DNA of 64,000 nt from Paracyclopina nana. Taxonomy: Eukaryota > Arthropoda > Copepoda > Cyclopoida > Cyclopettidae. The stretch covers positions 7,514,501-7,578,500 of the forward strand of contig JAGUCH010000002.1 of assembly GCA_019096065.1 (NCBI GenBank). The letters are read 5' to 3'. Shown piece after piece: positions 54,001 to 61,937 of this stretch; position 1 is the stretch's first letter; the number at the start of each line of letters is the position of its first letter. The notes below the pieces were generated by a model. The model was not told the DNA's origin. It was given only the letters and a program-made list of their open reading frames with translations, and did not search any database. The position numbers and the translations under genes are program-made.

Positions 54001-54804
54001 CCACACTTCAATGGCCTCGCCAAGGCCGGGATAAAAATGTGGAAGAGGGCGCTGTTCAAGACATACAGAAAAAGAAGTTTTCAAAATGACGACTTCAACA
54101 CGCTAGTGGTGGAAGCAGAAAGTATCGTCAACTCACGTCCGCTAGGAGTGATCGAAAGCGAAGTCATTACTCCACAGCATTTTTTATCGCAAGGGCCACC
54201 TGGAGAAATCCTGCCAGCAGTGGCCAAGGACAATATCAAGACGTTGACACACAGGTATGCAGAGATCCAAAAGTTTCAGCAGTCACTCTGGGAGGAGTGG
54301 CTCAAAACGTGGTTGCTGCAGGTCCATCGACTCCCAAAATGGAAGGAGTTCTCAAGGTCAGTGAAGTTGGGTCAGTTAGTGTTAGTGACGATGCCCAATA
54401 CAAAGCGAGCTGCATGGCATTACGGAAAGATAGTCAAGCTAGTCCCAAGCAAAATAGACGGCGTCTGCAGAAAGGTTCAAATTCAATTTGCCCCTTCAAA
54501 AATCAAAAAGCATACATTAACGCGGCCAATAACCTCGCTGATCCCGATCGATGTAGTAGAAGACAACCCAGAAGAGAATTTGTTTGGAAAACCGCTAGAC
54601 GAGTTACCTTTTTTGATGGAAGAACACTGTGTCTTAAAGGACAAGATTCGGGAAAGAGAAAAAGCGACAGCGAGCACTCGAAAGAAACGCGATCGCGAAA
54701 CGTCAAAAAGTGGAGACGCAGCGGGGAAAACGGCATTCTGCAAGGCTGGTGGCGCGAGTCAACGCGCCCTTCAAGGATGCTCAACGCATGTCAGTGCTAG
54801 CTGA
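51016..54804 (+). CDS. BEL pol: reverse transcriptase, RNase H, integrase
   Basis: 1262 codons from ATG 51016. RT motifs are VRVVYDCSRKAKDGKSLND, IADIKRMYNQI, and the catalytic YMDD at 51781-51792. RNase H starts near LLVFSDASELAYAVAAYV (52340 on). Integrase has an HHCC zinc-binding region (HHSTKRT ... CVEC), the first Asp in VSLDFAGPF (53656) and the second in IRSDN (53842). The usual PHFGGLWEA block reads PHFNGLAKA, putting Lys (54022-54024) where the catalytic Glu is expected, so integration may be impaired. The frame is otherwise uninterrupted. Confidence 0.92.
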   Translation: MNQIKYFLKRYWDLDHMGVEPGEEAAKKPLNKVEQYCVQLLQNGITRREDGRYQTPTLWMPNEPNFECNYYEVKGNTERFERRLKLKDPELHQKVTQEILENVRQGFIVKISALTHDLLVGYYLAWLLVFRYDKISTPVRVVYDCSRKAKDGKSLNDGQYAGPNLLSNILELLIRARLKPVLVIADIKRMYNQIALPEEDHKFYRFFWDGKCYESHSVVFGAKASPCMALFTLRHMANEHRDQYPKAARAFEQDAYMDDVVHGVETVDEAKEVVQQCMAMTEPAKLFMRKWLSSHPEVLDGLDVEHVSQVHVLADECDQKIKALGMCIDLSRDVLTFLPPDFTPYLESPTTMRKLAGAQAKIYDPLGLLEPVTLILKVVQQQVQAMRTVYDLTWDTNLDEIPDPDLQRVLTKWRQAVQSMASINQFTFPRAIRRAKVESMDLLVFSDASELAYAVAAYVRVQYSEVHIEVHLLACKRQLAPLNERRSIPDLELLGATNSVRLKDKILVAAEVFQHIYFFTDSQCVLAWIVKPGRTWKVFVGNRVSEIHRRSQGLTWAHVPGKQNPADLPTRLQTPEDLLQNELWTRGPEWAAGPKELFPKWLPPVKDEESLPEVTCEKARTVLLASLATAEDSTGSPLMEALAPCFKQWQDFINKDRVFCYERYSSFKKAVNVLSWVRLYLTKLLVRSRLRKLTKIPLDQTVLTREQIEAAMQDCPSTLCMQLQRRQAEIMIIRNEQLSVFWEELVHLKKTGKFPKKSLLSGLRLIVGDQYELRTLGRLSEVQLPWLTTQRLVIPKGPLAIAIANQIHQSTSHHSTKRTLLLRLKATYWVLNADQIGNQVINDCVECQKLKNVPIMPQMAPIPRDAITYKDLLPFRHVSLDFAGPFEVIRGRSTVDKFVMIVICRHTKAVHAEVVEALDATSITNGLKRFCYRRGAPETIRSDNQAGLKLALKKLWKDERHHQIIDALDSIDWLTLRKWANEGGVKTWTFSPPYGPHFNGLAKAGIKMWKRALFKTYRKRSFQNDDFNTLVVEAESIVNSRPLGVIESEVITPQHFLSQGPPGEILPAVAKDNIKTLTHRYAEIQKFQQSLWEEWLKTWLLQVHRLPKWKEFSRSVKLGQLVLVTMPNTKRAAWHYGKIVKLVPSKIDGVCRKVQIQFAPSKIKKHTLTRPITSLIPIDVVEDNPEENLFGKPLDELPFLMEEHCVLKDKIREREKATASTRKKRDRETSKSGDAAGKTAFCKAGGASQRALQGCSTHVSAS

Positions 54805-55813
54805 CGGGATGGACCCGAAGGCCGTCATGCTGGCTCACCATCCCATCCTGTTCCACCGCCACAACTGTGAAGAAACGTCATCTCCTGATGAAGTGATCAC
54901 GTCACCAATCCTCTCGGACGAGGCCAAGGCTGAAGCTATGGACGGGTTCTTGAAGTGCTCGCGCATCTTCCGGCTATTGGCCGGGCTGAGGCAAGAGGCC
55001 CGCACCGGGCTGCCCGTCGACCCCGAAGAAGGCCCCGACGAGGCGGCCCTCCGCTCTCTGCTGCTGGCATTCCCGCTAAGAGATCAAGGACGGTCTTTGG
55101 GCTGGTTGCGTGAGTTTGATGATTTTTCGTCTTATTCTTCCGAAGCGGCTAGGTTGCGTGACTATTCCGCTGCCGGTCTGCTGTGTGCGCTAAGCCCAGT
55201 GGGCGGCGCAGCCGAAACCATGTTGGCTCCGCCCCCAATCCCGATGGCCTCCACGGAGTTGGTCCCGCCGTGCCCGATCGCCAGAGCCCGCCTGGCAGGC
55301 GTGGCTCCCGCTGCTGACTGTGGCGAAGATTGGTGCGACACCAAGATGCCGCCTGCGAAAGAGGACAAAGATGTCCTCTACCATGGCATTGATGATGGCG
55401 CGTGTCAGGCTTGGTACCCGCTAGGGCTGGCCGAAACGGATTGCTTGGGAGGCCAAGGCCCATTCGACTTGCGCCTGACCGACGGACGTCGCAACGTCAT
55501 CACCTTCAACGAGGCCAGCCAGTGGAACACCGTCGAAGATTGTTTGAAGCAGAACGAGTTCTTCTCATCAATCGTCTTCCACCAATGGATGATCATCGCC
55601 ACCGAAAACTGGACGCCTGAAGCCTACGAGCGACAAGACTTCGGTCAATCAAGACCGCCTCCAGAGGCTTTCACCGCGTTCGTGGCAGCCGCGCCAAATG
55701 GAGTAGCCGTGCTGGTTCAGGTCAACTACGGGGGGATGGTCAACGCCAGGCACGCCACGGACAACGTTAGAGGAGTGGAGATCCCTGACGCCCTCAAGAG
55801 GATTTTGCCTTGA
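54788..55813 (+). CDS. BEL extra frame ORF4, no recognised domain
   Basis: 341 codons from ATG 54788 (the frame is open from 54710 inside the end of pol, +1 register). It is GC-richer than the rest of the element. It is acidic and Ala/Pro-rich at first, with no signal peptide or membrane helix, so it does not look like an envelope protein. The end holds a hydrophobic/aromatic block (FHQWMIIATENW). The stop is CCT TGA; a +1 step there would continue into ORF5. Origin unknown; possibly a captured gene or a second gag-like unit. Confidence 0.6.
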   Translation: MSVLADGMDPKAVMLAHHPILFHRHNCEETSSPDEVITSPILSDEAKAEAMDGFLKCSRIFRLLAGLRQEARTGLPVDPEEGPDEAALRSLLLAFPLRDQGRSLGWLREFDDFSSYSSEAARLRDYSAAGLLCALSPVGGAAETMLAPPPIPMASTELVPPCPIARARLAGVAPAADCGEDWCDTKMPPAKEDKDVLYHGIDDGACQAWYPLGLAETDCLGGQGPFDLRLTDGRRNVITFNEASQWNTVEDCLKQNEFFSSIVFHQWMIIATENWTPEAYERQDFGQSRPPPEAFTAFVAAAPNGVAVLVQVNYGGMVNARHATDNVRGVEIPDALKRILP

Positions 55814-55823
55814 GGATGAGCCC

Positions 55824-57068
55824 TTGATTCGCAAGATCCAGTTTGGGATCAGTGAGGACCAACGTAAGTTGACATCCATGAACGTCCCCTGCTTTCCAGT
55901 GTGCGATGCGATGAATCTGGCAGCACTGGCTTACCCCCAGCCCGAGGTGCACTACAACGCGATGAAGACCGGCGCGAGCTACGTGGCACAAAGGCTGGCC
56001 TTGCCTACCACGTTCGCCATGATCCATGAAGATCGGTGGCGTCGCACGCACCCCAACGAGGCCATTCCCAGGGAGGTGACTGTGGAGTCGGGCCATGTGC
56101 AGCTCCGGGCCACAAAAGCGGATTTTTCACGGCCCTGGAAAGACTGGCATGCTGGGCTGATGCTGTACGCGTGGTACCACGCTGTGTTGCCCGCCATTTT
56201 GGTGACCCGCATGGCTGCTAAGCTGGCGCGCCGCTTGGGCATGGATGACAACGTAGACGTCAACAGGTGGATCTTGTACTTGCTGGACATTGTCAAGAAC
56301 AAGCAGCGCTTTGCGCACTCCACGTCGAAAGATCCGAATGTCTACAGACCGCTAGGTACTCGCGAGTGGATGGACAACGATGACGTCACGCCCGGCCCCG
56401 CCTACCTCTGCCAGAGTGAGTTCGCGTCCACCATCAATCAGCCGGGACCCATCTACCAATCTTTGAAGTCGGGCTTGGCGATGAGCGTGGATGGATCCGC
56501 TCTCTCGCCCGAACTTTGCGCTGATTTGCGCACTCTTGCTGGCGGTAAGGAGCTCTGTGATGTCACTCTGCATGACCTGCTTGTCGAGCTCTATGACACC
56601 AGTTTTGAGACCCCTCATCGATGCTCCAGATGCGGCAGCAATGCCCATCGAGCTCAGTATGGCGTGCTGGCTACGGCGGCTGCCCAAGCAGAAGGCCGCT
56701 CCCCACCGACTTTCAAAGAACCGAGCTGCAAGAAAGTGAAAGTCAAGTGCGCCTACCCTCGATGCAAGTCATCAGAGCACGTGTTGAAAGTCTGCCCAAT
56801 GATGAAGCAGCGATGCAAGACCTGTGGGGCTTTAGGACACGAGGCTTGGCACCATCAAAGGGTGCCATTTATGGTGCTCATCAACGATTTCGCCGCCTGT
56901 GCAGTTTTCAACTGCCACACCATCGGCCTGGTGCACAATTTGCACTTTTCTTGGCGCGCCCTCGAACAGGGAAACTACGCCACTTCGGTGACAGTCGGAA
57001 AGGAAGGTGGCCTTCAAGAGGCCAAGGTGAGACTCAACGTGCTCCGCCCTGGTCAACAACCTCGCTAA
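55824..57068 (+). CDS. BEL extra frame ORF5 with Cys/His knuckles
   Basis: About 414 codons, first ATG at 55878. The N-terminal 270 residues are mostly helical-looking with Trp-rich patches (WHAGLMLYAWYHAVLP). Near residues 270-345 are three Cys/His clusters: CSRCGSNAH, CAYPRCKSSEHVLKVC and CKTCGALGHEAWHH. These recall nucleocapsid knuckles and suggest RNA or nucleic-acid binding. It ends 139 nt before the 3' LTR. A capsid-plus-nucleocapsid layout across ORF4-ORF5 would mean a second gag-like module in the env position; this is inference. Confidence 0.6.
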   Translation: MIRKIQFGISEDQRKLTSMNVPCFPVCDAMNLAALAYPQPEVHYNAMKTGASYVAQRLALPTTFAMIHEDRWRRTHPNEAIPREVTVESGHVQLRATKADFSRPWKDWHAGLMLYAWYHAVLPAILVTRMAAKLARRLGMDDNVDVNRWILYLLDIVKNKQRFAHSTSKDPNVYRPLGTREWMDNDDVTPGPAYLCQSEFASTINQPGPIYQSLKSGLAMSVDGSALSPELCADLRTLAGGKELCDVTLHDLLVELYDTSFETPHRCSRCGSNAHRAQYGVLATAAAQAEGRSPPTFKEPSCKKVKVKCAYPRCKSSEHVLKVCPMMKQRCKTCGALGHEAWHHQRVPFMVLINDFAACAVFNCHTIGLVHNLHFSWRALEQGNYATSVTVGKEGGLQEAKVRLNVLRPGQQPR

Positions 57069-57195
57069 AGGCGCTAGCCTTTGGCATCCGCCATCGATTG
57101 CGTCCGCATTGCTTGTGAAGAATTCTTTATTTACTCTGAATCTTTATTTACTCTGAATGTTGTCGAACCTGACGGCCTTTGTTCACGCAAAGGCC

Positions 57196-57204
57196 GAAGG
57201 GGGG
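57196..57204 (+). other. Polypurine tract
   Basis: GAAGGGGGG ends 3 nt before the 3' LTR and would prime plus-strand DNA synthesis. Confidence 0.65.
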
Positions 57205-57207
57205 TTT

Positions 57208-57545
57208 TGTCTGGTAGCGCTGTTTGCGCGGGCGCTAGCTGACTGAGCTAGCGTCCTTTTTGCTCAGAATATAACACTTGCTGTTTTACCTTTGAACGAG
57301 ATAGATCTATTCTTTTCGTCCTTGAAGGCCGCCATTGCTCCCCAACGAGGGGGGCCTTCATCTTGGCCTTTGGTTCATCAAGTCTAGCCTGCTAAGGCTC
57401 AAGCTTTTACCGATTGTGACGCTACTACCGATTTTACCGCGCTATTCTATAGCAATTGACTTTGACAGTTGACATTTGGCAAGTAGAACTTTATTGATAC
57501 TTCTTTTATTGATCATTTCAAGGACAAGTACCTCTTGCTTGAACA
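57208..57545 (+). repeat. 3' LTR of the BEL/Pao element
   Basis: 338 bp, identical by eye to the 5' LTR; it now supplies the stop codon (57518-57520) of the minus-strand host gene. Confidence 0.92.
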
Positions 57546-58536
57546 AATCTGCAATTTGGAAAGGTCGAAATGAATCGCTCTCCTGTACCAAAGCCCTGTC
57601 TTTGAGAGAAAGTGCTCGCTAATTTGTTCCCATCAGCGTCGCATGTTAGGGCCAAATCACACTCCTCGTTTACCAATGTCACCAATACCCTCAGTCCGTA
57701 CAACTTGCCTCCAGAATATTCGCGTCTGAAAGGCAGATTGACGTGTGTTCGTGGAATGCGCATGGCAAAAATTAAAGTTTTTTGTACCTGAAAGGATTGG
57801 CGGATCTTGAGGCCTCTTCCCATATTACTGCAATAGCTGGGAAAGCTCTAGGGGTGGCAAAAGGTGGGAAAATGGCTACTGGTTTCAGCTTAGGGGGCAC
57901 CAATGATCTGGCAACTTGTGCAACTTCATCATTTGCTAGTGGAGATCTCCCCCCTCCAAATTCGCCAGGTTGAATTTCACCAGGAGGGGCCTGACCTAGG
58001 ATGATTTTCTAAACTGCCTAGATCGAGATATGCTTCTTTTTGACTACCTGCAATGATGGGGCCCGGCAGGAATAAATAAACTGCAATTGCAAACAAGCCA
58101 GCAATAAGGGAAGCAGCGGGAATACTCGAAGGTAAACTGCTAGAAGGACTGCTAGGACTTGAGGGGTTCGAAACGAAGGCAGGAGAAGGAGTCGCTAATG
58201 TTACTTGTGAAACCGTTCCTGTTTGTCTCTTTTTCCGTAAATTTCCTTCAAGCACACTTTCTTCTGTAGCACTGCCAAAAATGTTCTGAAGTCAAGCGGG
58301 AGAAGTTCTGAGCACGAGCGAACTCGAATGAAAAATCTACTTACTCTTTTGTATCTTCGAATGATGCTGAGGTCAGCGGCACTCAAATATTCTTCACTTT
58401 GAATGATACGCAGTGCTCTCCGATAAGGCACATTTCGCATAGTAATGGTTTGATCGCATCGTCTGCATCCAAATTGAGCACGAGAAGCGGAAAATGTGAG
58501 AATAAAAAACAGCACTGAAATCTGGGTGCCCACCAT
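57518..58536 (-). CDS. Host gene truncated by the BEL insertion; secreted or membrane protein
   Basis: CDS as it stands is complement(join(57518..57725, 57788..57995, 58048..58285, 58345..58536)), 281 residues, phases consistent. A signal peptide (MVGTQISVLFFILTFSASRA) precedes CRRCDQ. There is a KKRQ basic site, a Ser/Pro linker, a hydrophobic segment (SLIAGLFAIAVYLFLPGPII) and a C-terminal region with Cys pairs (EECDLALTC, FPNC). The last eight residues and the stop come from the LTR. Before insertion the frame ended seven codons further, at 46769. Family not recognised. Whether the protein is still made depends on polyadenylation within the LTR. Confidence 0.72.
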
Positions 58537-58579
58537 TGCGCCTCAAACGATGCGAAGCAAGTAAGTCAAGCAACCAACT

Positions 58580-58850
58580 GTGCTGCCAGATGCGGCGATA
58601 AAAATTATAGCGGCGACGCCGCTACAGCGGCTGTTCTTCAGGATTCCCTAATAAAGCAAAAAATCGGCTGTTTTTCGACGAATTTGCGGCGTTTTTTCGG
58701 ATTCATGAAATTATATTGAGACACGCAGCGGCGTTTTTTCCAGCAAATTTGCCAAAACCCGGCTATTTCAGGGCAAATTTTCGGCTACGCCGATCCCGGC
58801 TATTTTTGACAAAAGTGCGGCGTCTTTTCATGGAAAAAATCTGGCAGCAC
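58580..58850. mobile_element. Short MITE-like element with 12-bp inverted ends
   Basis: GTGCTGCCAGAT at 58580-58591 is matched by ATCTGGCAGCAC at 58839-58850. The interior repeats words such as GCGGCGTTTTTTC and CGGCTATTT. There is no coding frame, and no target duplication is evident. Confidence 0.5.
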
Positions 58851-60150
58851 CGTAGTGCACCACGGTCATTAGAATTTAGCAACGGGCTCTTGCGGCAACT
58901 TTTAACACTGGTCGGATGCTTTATTGAAGCATGCCTTGAAAGAACTACTCTAATAGCAAGGGGGAAGGTCACCGAAGGTGCTTGGGGCGCACAAAAAATG
59001 CGTAGATACAGTACAACGAATGATAACTGCAGATTCATAGAGCCATCTTATTTTTAAAGATTTTTAGTCCACAAAAGTAGACCTTACTTCTTGCTCCCGA
59101 TAGAAGAGTTCGTATTGCCCAGTGCTCTTGTATTGCCTTGGGGCTGCTGCGCTGCATCAAGCTGAAACAGTGCATGGCTTGTCTAATGAAGCAAAAGAAG
59201 CGGTACATTTAGGATTAAGACATGCACGTTTCTGGCTGACCAGTATCTACCCTTTGCTTTAACTATAGCATAATAGTGATGACCTTAGAACTAGGTATCT
59301 TTATGACAAGCTGACGGCTTTGAAGTGCTTAGAGCAATGCTCTTCAAAATGCAATTTTAGTTTTCTAGGATTTAACGTTCAACGAATGTGATCCTTATTT
59401 TTGAAAAAGGAATCCAGAAGCACTTTCGGAAAAGTGTAAGTATCATGTGGTGTGGTTACCCCTAGGTACTCACCGTGCCAGAGGGTTTTGGGTCTGAGGC
59501 CCCTGTGTGGTGTGATATTGCAGTAAGACTCCCCCTGGTGAGGCAACTTTTACTACCCATTTTTTGGTCAATGTTAGGTCCCCTAAGGGTGTTTTCGGAA
59601 ATTCGGTGATTTAGAGACTGAAATGTAATCTTTAGGAGGTAACTTTAAAACAAAATTGAGCAACCTTCCCCTTTATGATTTTTTTCTTTTTTGCCAAAAT
59701 TTGCCAAAAAATGATGACGACATAAGGCAGGCTCCAAAAATACGTATAAGATAAGCTGAGATAACGCCATAATACAGGCCATAACTGCTGAGTTTGATTT
59801 TGCTGATTTTCCAAATATGTTCAGATTGCTCGCTCCCTCAATCAATTTCTGACTTCTGAGTGGTTCAAAAATCAAAGTTGATTGGTGGTCGGTGTTCCAA
59901 AAAGTGGTCCCGAAAAAATCATATAGTATTAACATAACTTACTGAGCGTTGAGTGCCATTTAGTACATATTACTATTAGCTGAGACGGCTGAGCAGTACA
60001 TAAGCTCCGACCTTATAATTTCCATGATCCTCTTTGACTCGCAGGATGATAATGAACATTATCCATCTACATGTGGATAATGATCATTATATCTCAATTT
60101 ATAGGAGCGCCATCTATCTTATTTATATATCAATGAAAAAAAGGAAGGAG
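58851..60150. other. Gene-poor stretch, no gene seen
   Basis: Short frames only. A hairpin-forming sequence near 60050-60090 pairs CATTATCCA with TGGATAATG. The 59430-59640 stretch is rich in G/C words but I cannot assign it. Confidence 0.45.
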
Positions 60151-60220
60151 GAGGCAGTAAGAATCGAACCCCAGTCAACCGGGTAGCGCGCCGACGCTCT
60201 ACCTATGAGCCATCAAATTG
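60151..60220 (-). pseudogene. tRNA-like sequence, probably SINE-derived
   Basis: On the minus strand an A box (TGGCTCATAGG) within GGCTCATAGGTAGAGCG, with a perfect 4-bp D stem, and a B box (GGTTCGATTCT) at normal spacing. The acceptor ends do not pair, so it is more likely a tRNA-derived SINE head or pseudogene than a tRNA. Confidence 0.45.
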
Positions 60221-60567
60221 ATTATGAAAATTACATAGGAGCAAGCGATTAAAAATCATGGCCAAACGGGCCGGCGAGGCATGGTCGCAAGACGCAACAG
60301 GTGCATGTTGAAGGCTAGACTGCTGTGTCAGCTTAGATGAGCTCACGCTTGCTGTGTGCAGCGGCCACTAGCTAGCCCGGCCGGTGCCAGCTCGACCGCT
60401 CGGTCAACTTTGATGAGCTGTCTGCAATAAAGCGAACCCCAAAATTTAAGGCATATCTTGCAAAAAAAGAGCACGAAAAGGACTTCTTAATTGACTTTCA
60501 GATATTGCTTGAAATGCTGGGGGTAGCTAATAGTAATAGGATTATACACCTCTAGGCTGTCGGATAA

Positions 60568-61926
60568 CACTCATTATTTTTTGAAGACCACAAGAAGAAG
60601 AAGAAAAAGAGCCGCACGCCCTCCGAAACGTCTTCCACACGCTCATCAGCCTCCAAAAGCCGTCCCAAACATCGTGCAGTCAAGCTTGAAAATATCAAGA
60701 TGCCCTCGTTCAAGATTGAATCGGAGTACTTCAATTTCAGAGAAAAGTTCAAGTTATTCGTCCACAAGGAAAAGCAATTAGGATATCCTGAAAAGTACAT
60801 CAGGCTGTGCGAAGCGTGCGAAGGAGGCCCAGGAGCAACTTTTGTGAGCAACCAAGAAAGGAACAAAAGGGGCTACTATCGCGCGCTCAAGAAGCTCGAT
60901 CGAGAATTCTATAATAAGGAGAGGCTACTGGATCATGCTAACATCACTCTCCAGAACATGCCCCCCATAGATATAAAGAAAAAAGACACCATTTTCACTG
61001 TCAGGGAGCACTTGAATGTCTTCATGTCCCACCTTCGAAGCTGCACTCGAGGGAAGATGACAAGTGGCGAGCGCCAAGCATACGCTACCATGGCACTCCA
61101 AAACATATCCTTCACAGACAACACCAGAGACCACGTCATCACCTTTTTAACTGGCATGGGTGAAAAGAGGTTCACCATCAAGCTCTTTGACAAGTGGGCG
61201 TCCAACTTGATGCATCACCATTATGCTGCCAAGCCTCTCGTGTCAGTCCAAACCCTGTCAAACCCCAAGCCAGCTGCTGCAGCCCCGATGAAGAAATACG
61301 AAGATTACAAACCTTCGTTCTCAAAGGGCAACTTTTCAAACTTCAACAAATTTGCGTTCTCCACTACTGTGGCTGACGAAGGAGATGATCCTACTTATCA
61401 GCCCTCAGAAGATGAAGGGGCGGCTGCCATCAATTCAGTGCTGTTCAGCGTCGTAGGACAGGATGACCAATTGACCTTCCTACTTTGTCCATTGTGTCAG
61501 GGTGAACACCAAATTCCAGAATGCCAAAAGTTCCGGAATGCAGCTGACACTGACAAATATCATCTGGTCAAAAGCAGTGGAGCATGCTTTAGATGCATGA
61601 GGGGGCGTCATAGACGGCCAAATTGCAACAAGAAATGGACTTGTTCAAAATGCGGCTCAGCGGATCACAATTCGTGGTTGCACAAAGCAATGGAAGAGCT
61701 TACCAGATCTCGTGCTGGACCCAGCAAGGAAGCTCTGGCAAGGGGGGAGATCTCCACCCAATCCAGCGCAGAATTGCTCCAGCAACTCAAGAAGCAGCAG
61801 CAAGAAATGGAGGAATTTAAAAAGCAAGTGGCAGCCTTGTCATTGCAACACAACTCCAAATCAGTGGCAGCTACTTCGACAGCTGTTTCACCGCCCCAAG
61901 AAAACTCAACCCAAGTAAAAAACTAA
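60568..61926 (+). CDS. BEL element 2 gag (5' incomplete)
   Basis: The frame is open from 60568 to the TAA at 61926 (about 452 codons, first ATG 60700). A basic Lys/Ser-rich start is followed by the DUF1759-type gag core (SEYFNFREKFKLFV) and two Cys/His clusters (CFRCMRGRHRRPNC, CSKCGSADHNSWLH). A Gln/Lys coiled segment ends it. The left limit is a stop codon, not a proven start. Confidence 0.78.
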   Translation, partial: HSLFFEDHKKKKKKSRTPSETSSTRSSASKSRPKHRAVKLENIKMPSFKIESEYFNFREKFKLFVHKEKQLGYPEKYIRLCEACEGGPGATFVSNQERNKRGYYRALKKLDREFYNKERLLDHANITLQNMPPIDIKKKDTIFTVREHLNVFMSHLRSCTRGKMTSGERQAYATMALQNISFTDNTRDHVITFLTGMGEKRFTIKLFDKWASNLMHHHYAAKPLVSVQTLSNPKPAAAAPMKKYEDYKPSFSKGNFSNFNKFAFSTTVADEGDDPTYQPSEDEGAAAINSVLFSVVGQDDQLTFLLCPLCQGEHQIPECQKFRNAADTDKYHLVKSSGACFRCMRGRHRRPNCNKKWTCSKCGSADHNSWLHKAMEELTRSRAGPSKEALARGEISTQSSAELLQQLKKQQQEMEEFKKQVAALSLQHNSKSVAATSTAVSPPQENSTQVKN

Positions 61927-61937
61927 TCCATAGGCAC

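Larger units (their letters stand above)
46796..57545 (+). mobile_element. Full-length BEL/Pao LTR retrotransposon
   Basis: Bounded by 338-bp LTRs that I find identical by eye, each TGT...ACA, and flanked by the 5-bp direct repeat AATCT (46791-46795 and 57546-57550). A tRNA-complementary primer site follows the left LTR and a purine tract precedes the right. Frames in order: ORF1 (Pro/Ser-rich gag N-terminus), ORF2 (gag core, zinc knuckle, aspartic protease), ORF3 (reverse transcriptase, RNase H, integrase), and two extra frames. Successive frames are in different registers, so frameshifting or mutation is involved. Identical LTRs mean recent insertion. It entered a minus-strand host gene. 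Confidence 0.92.

Noticed and set aside
54788-57068. ORF4 and ORF5 as an envelope gene
   Set aside because: No signal peptide, no membrane helix, no cleavage site; Cys/His knuckles instead.
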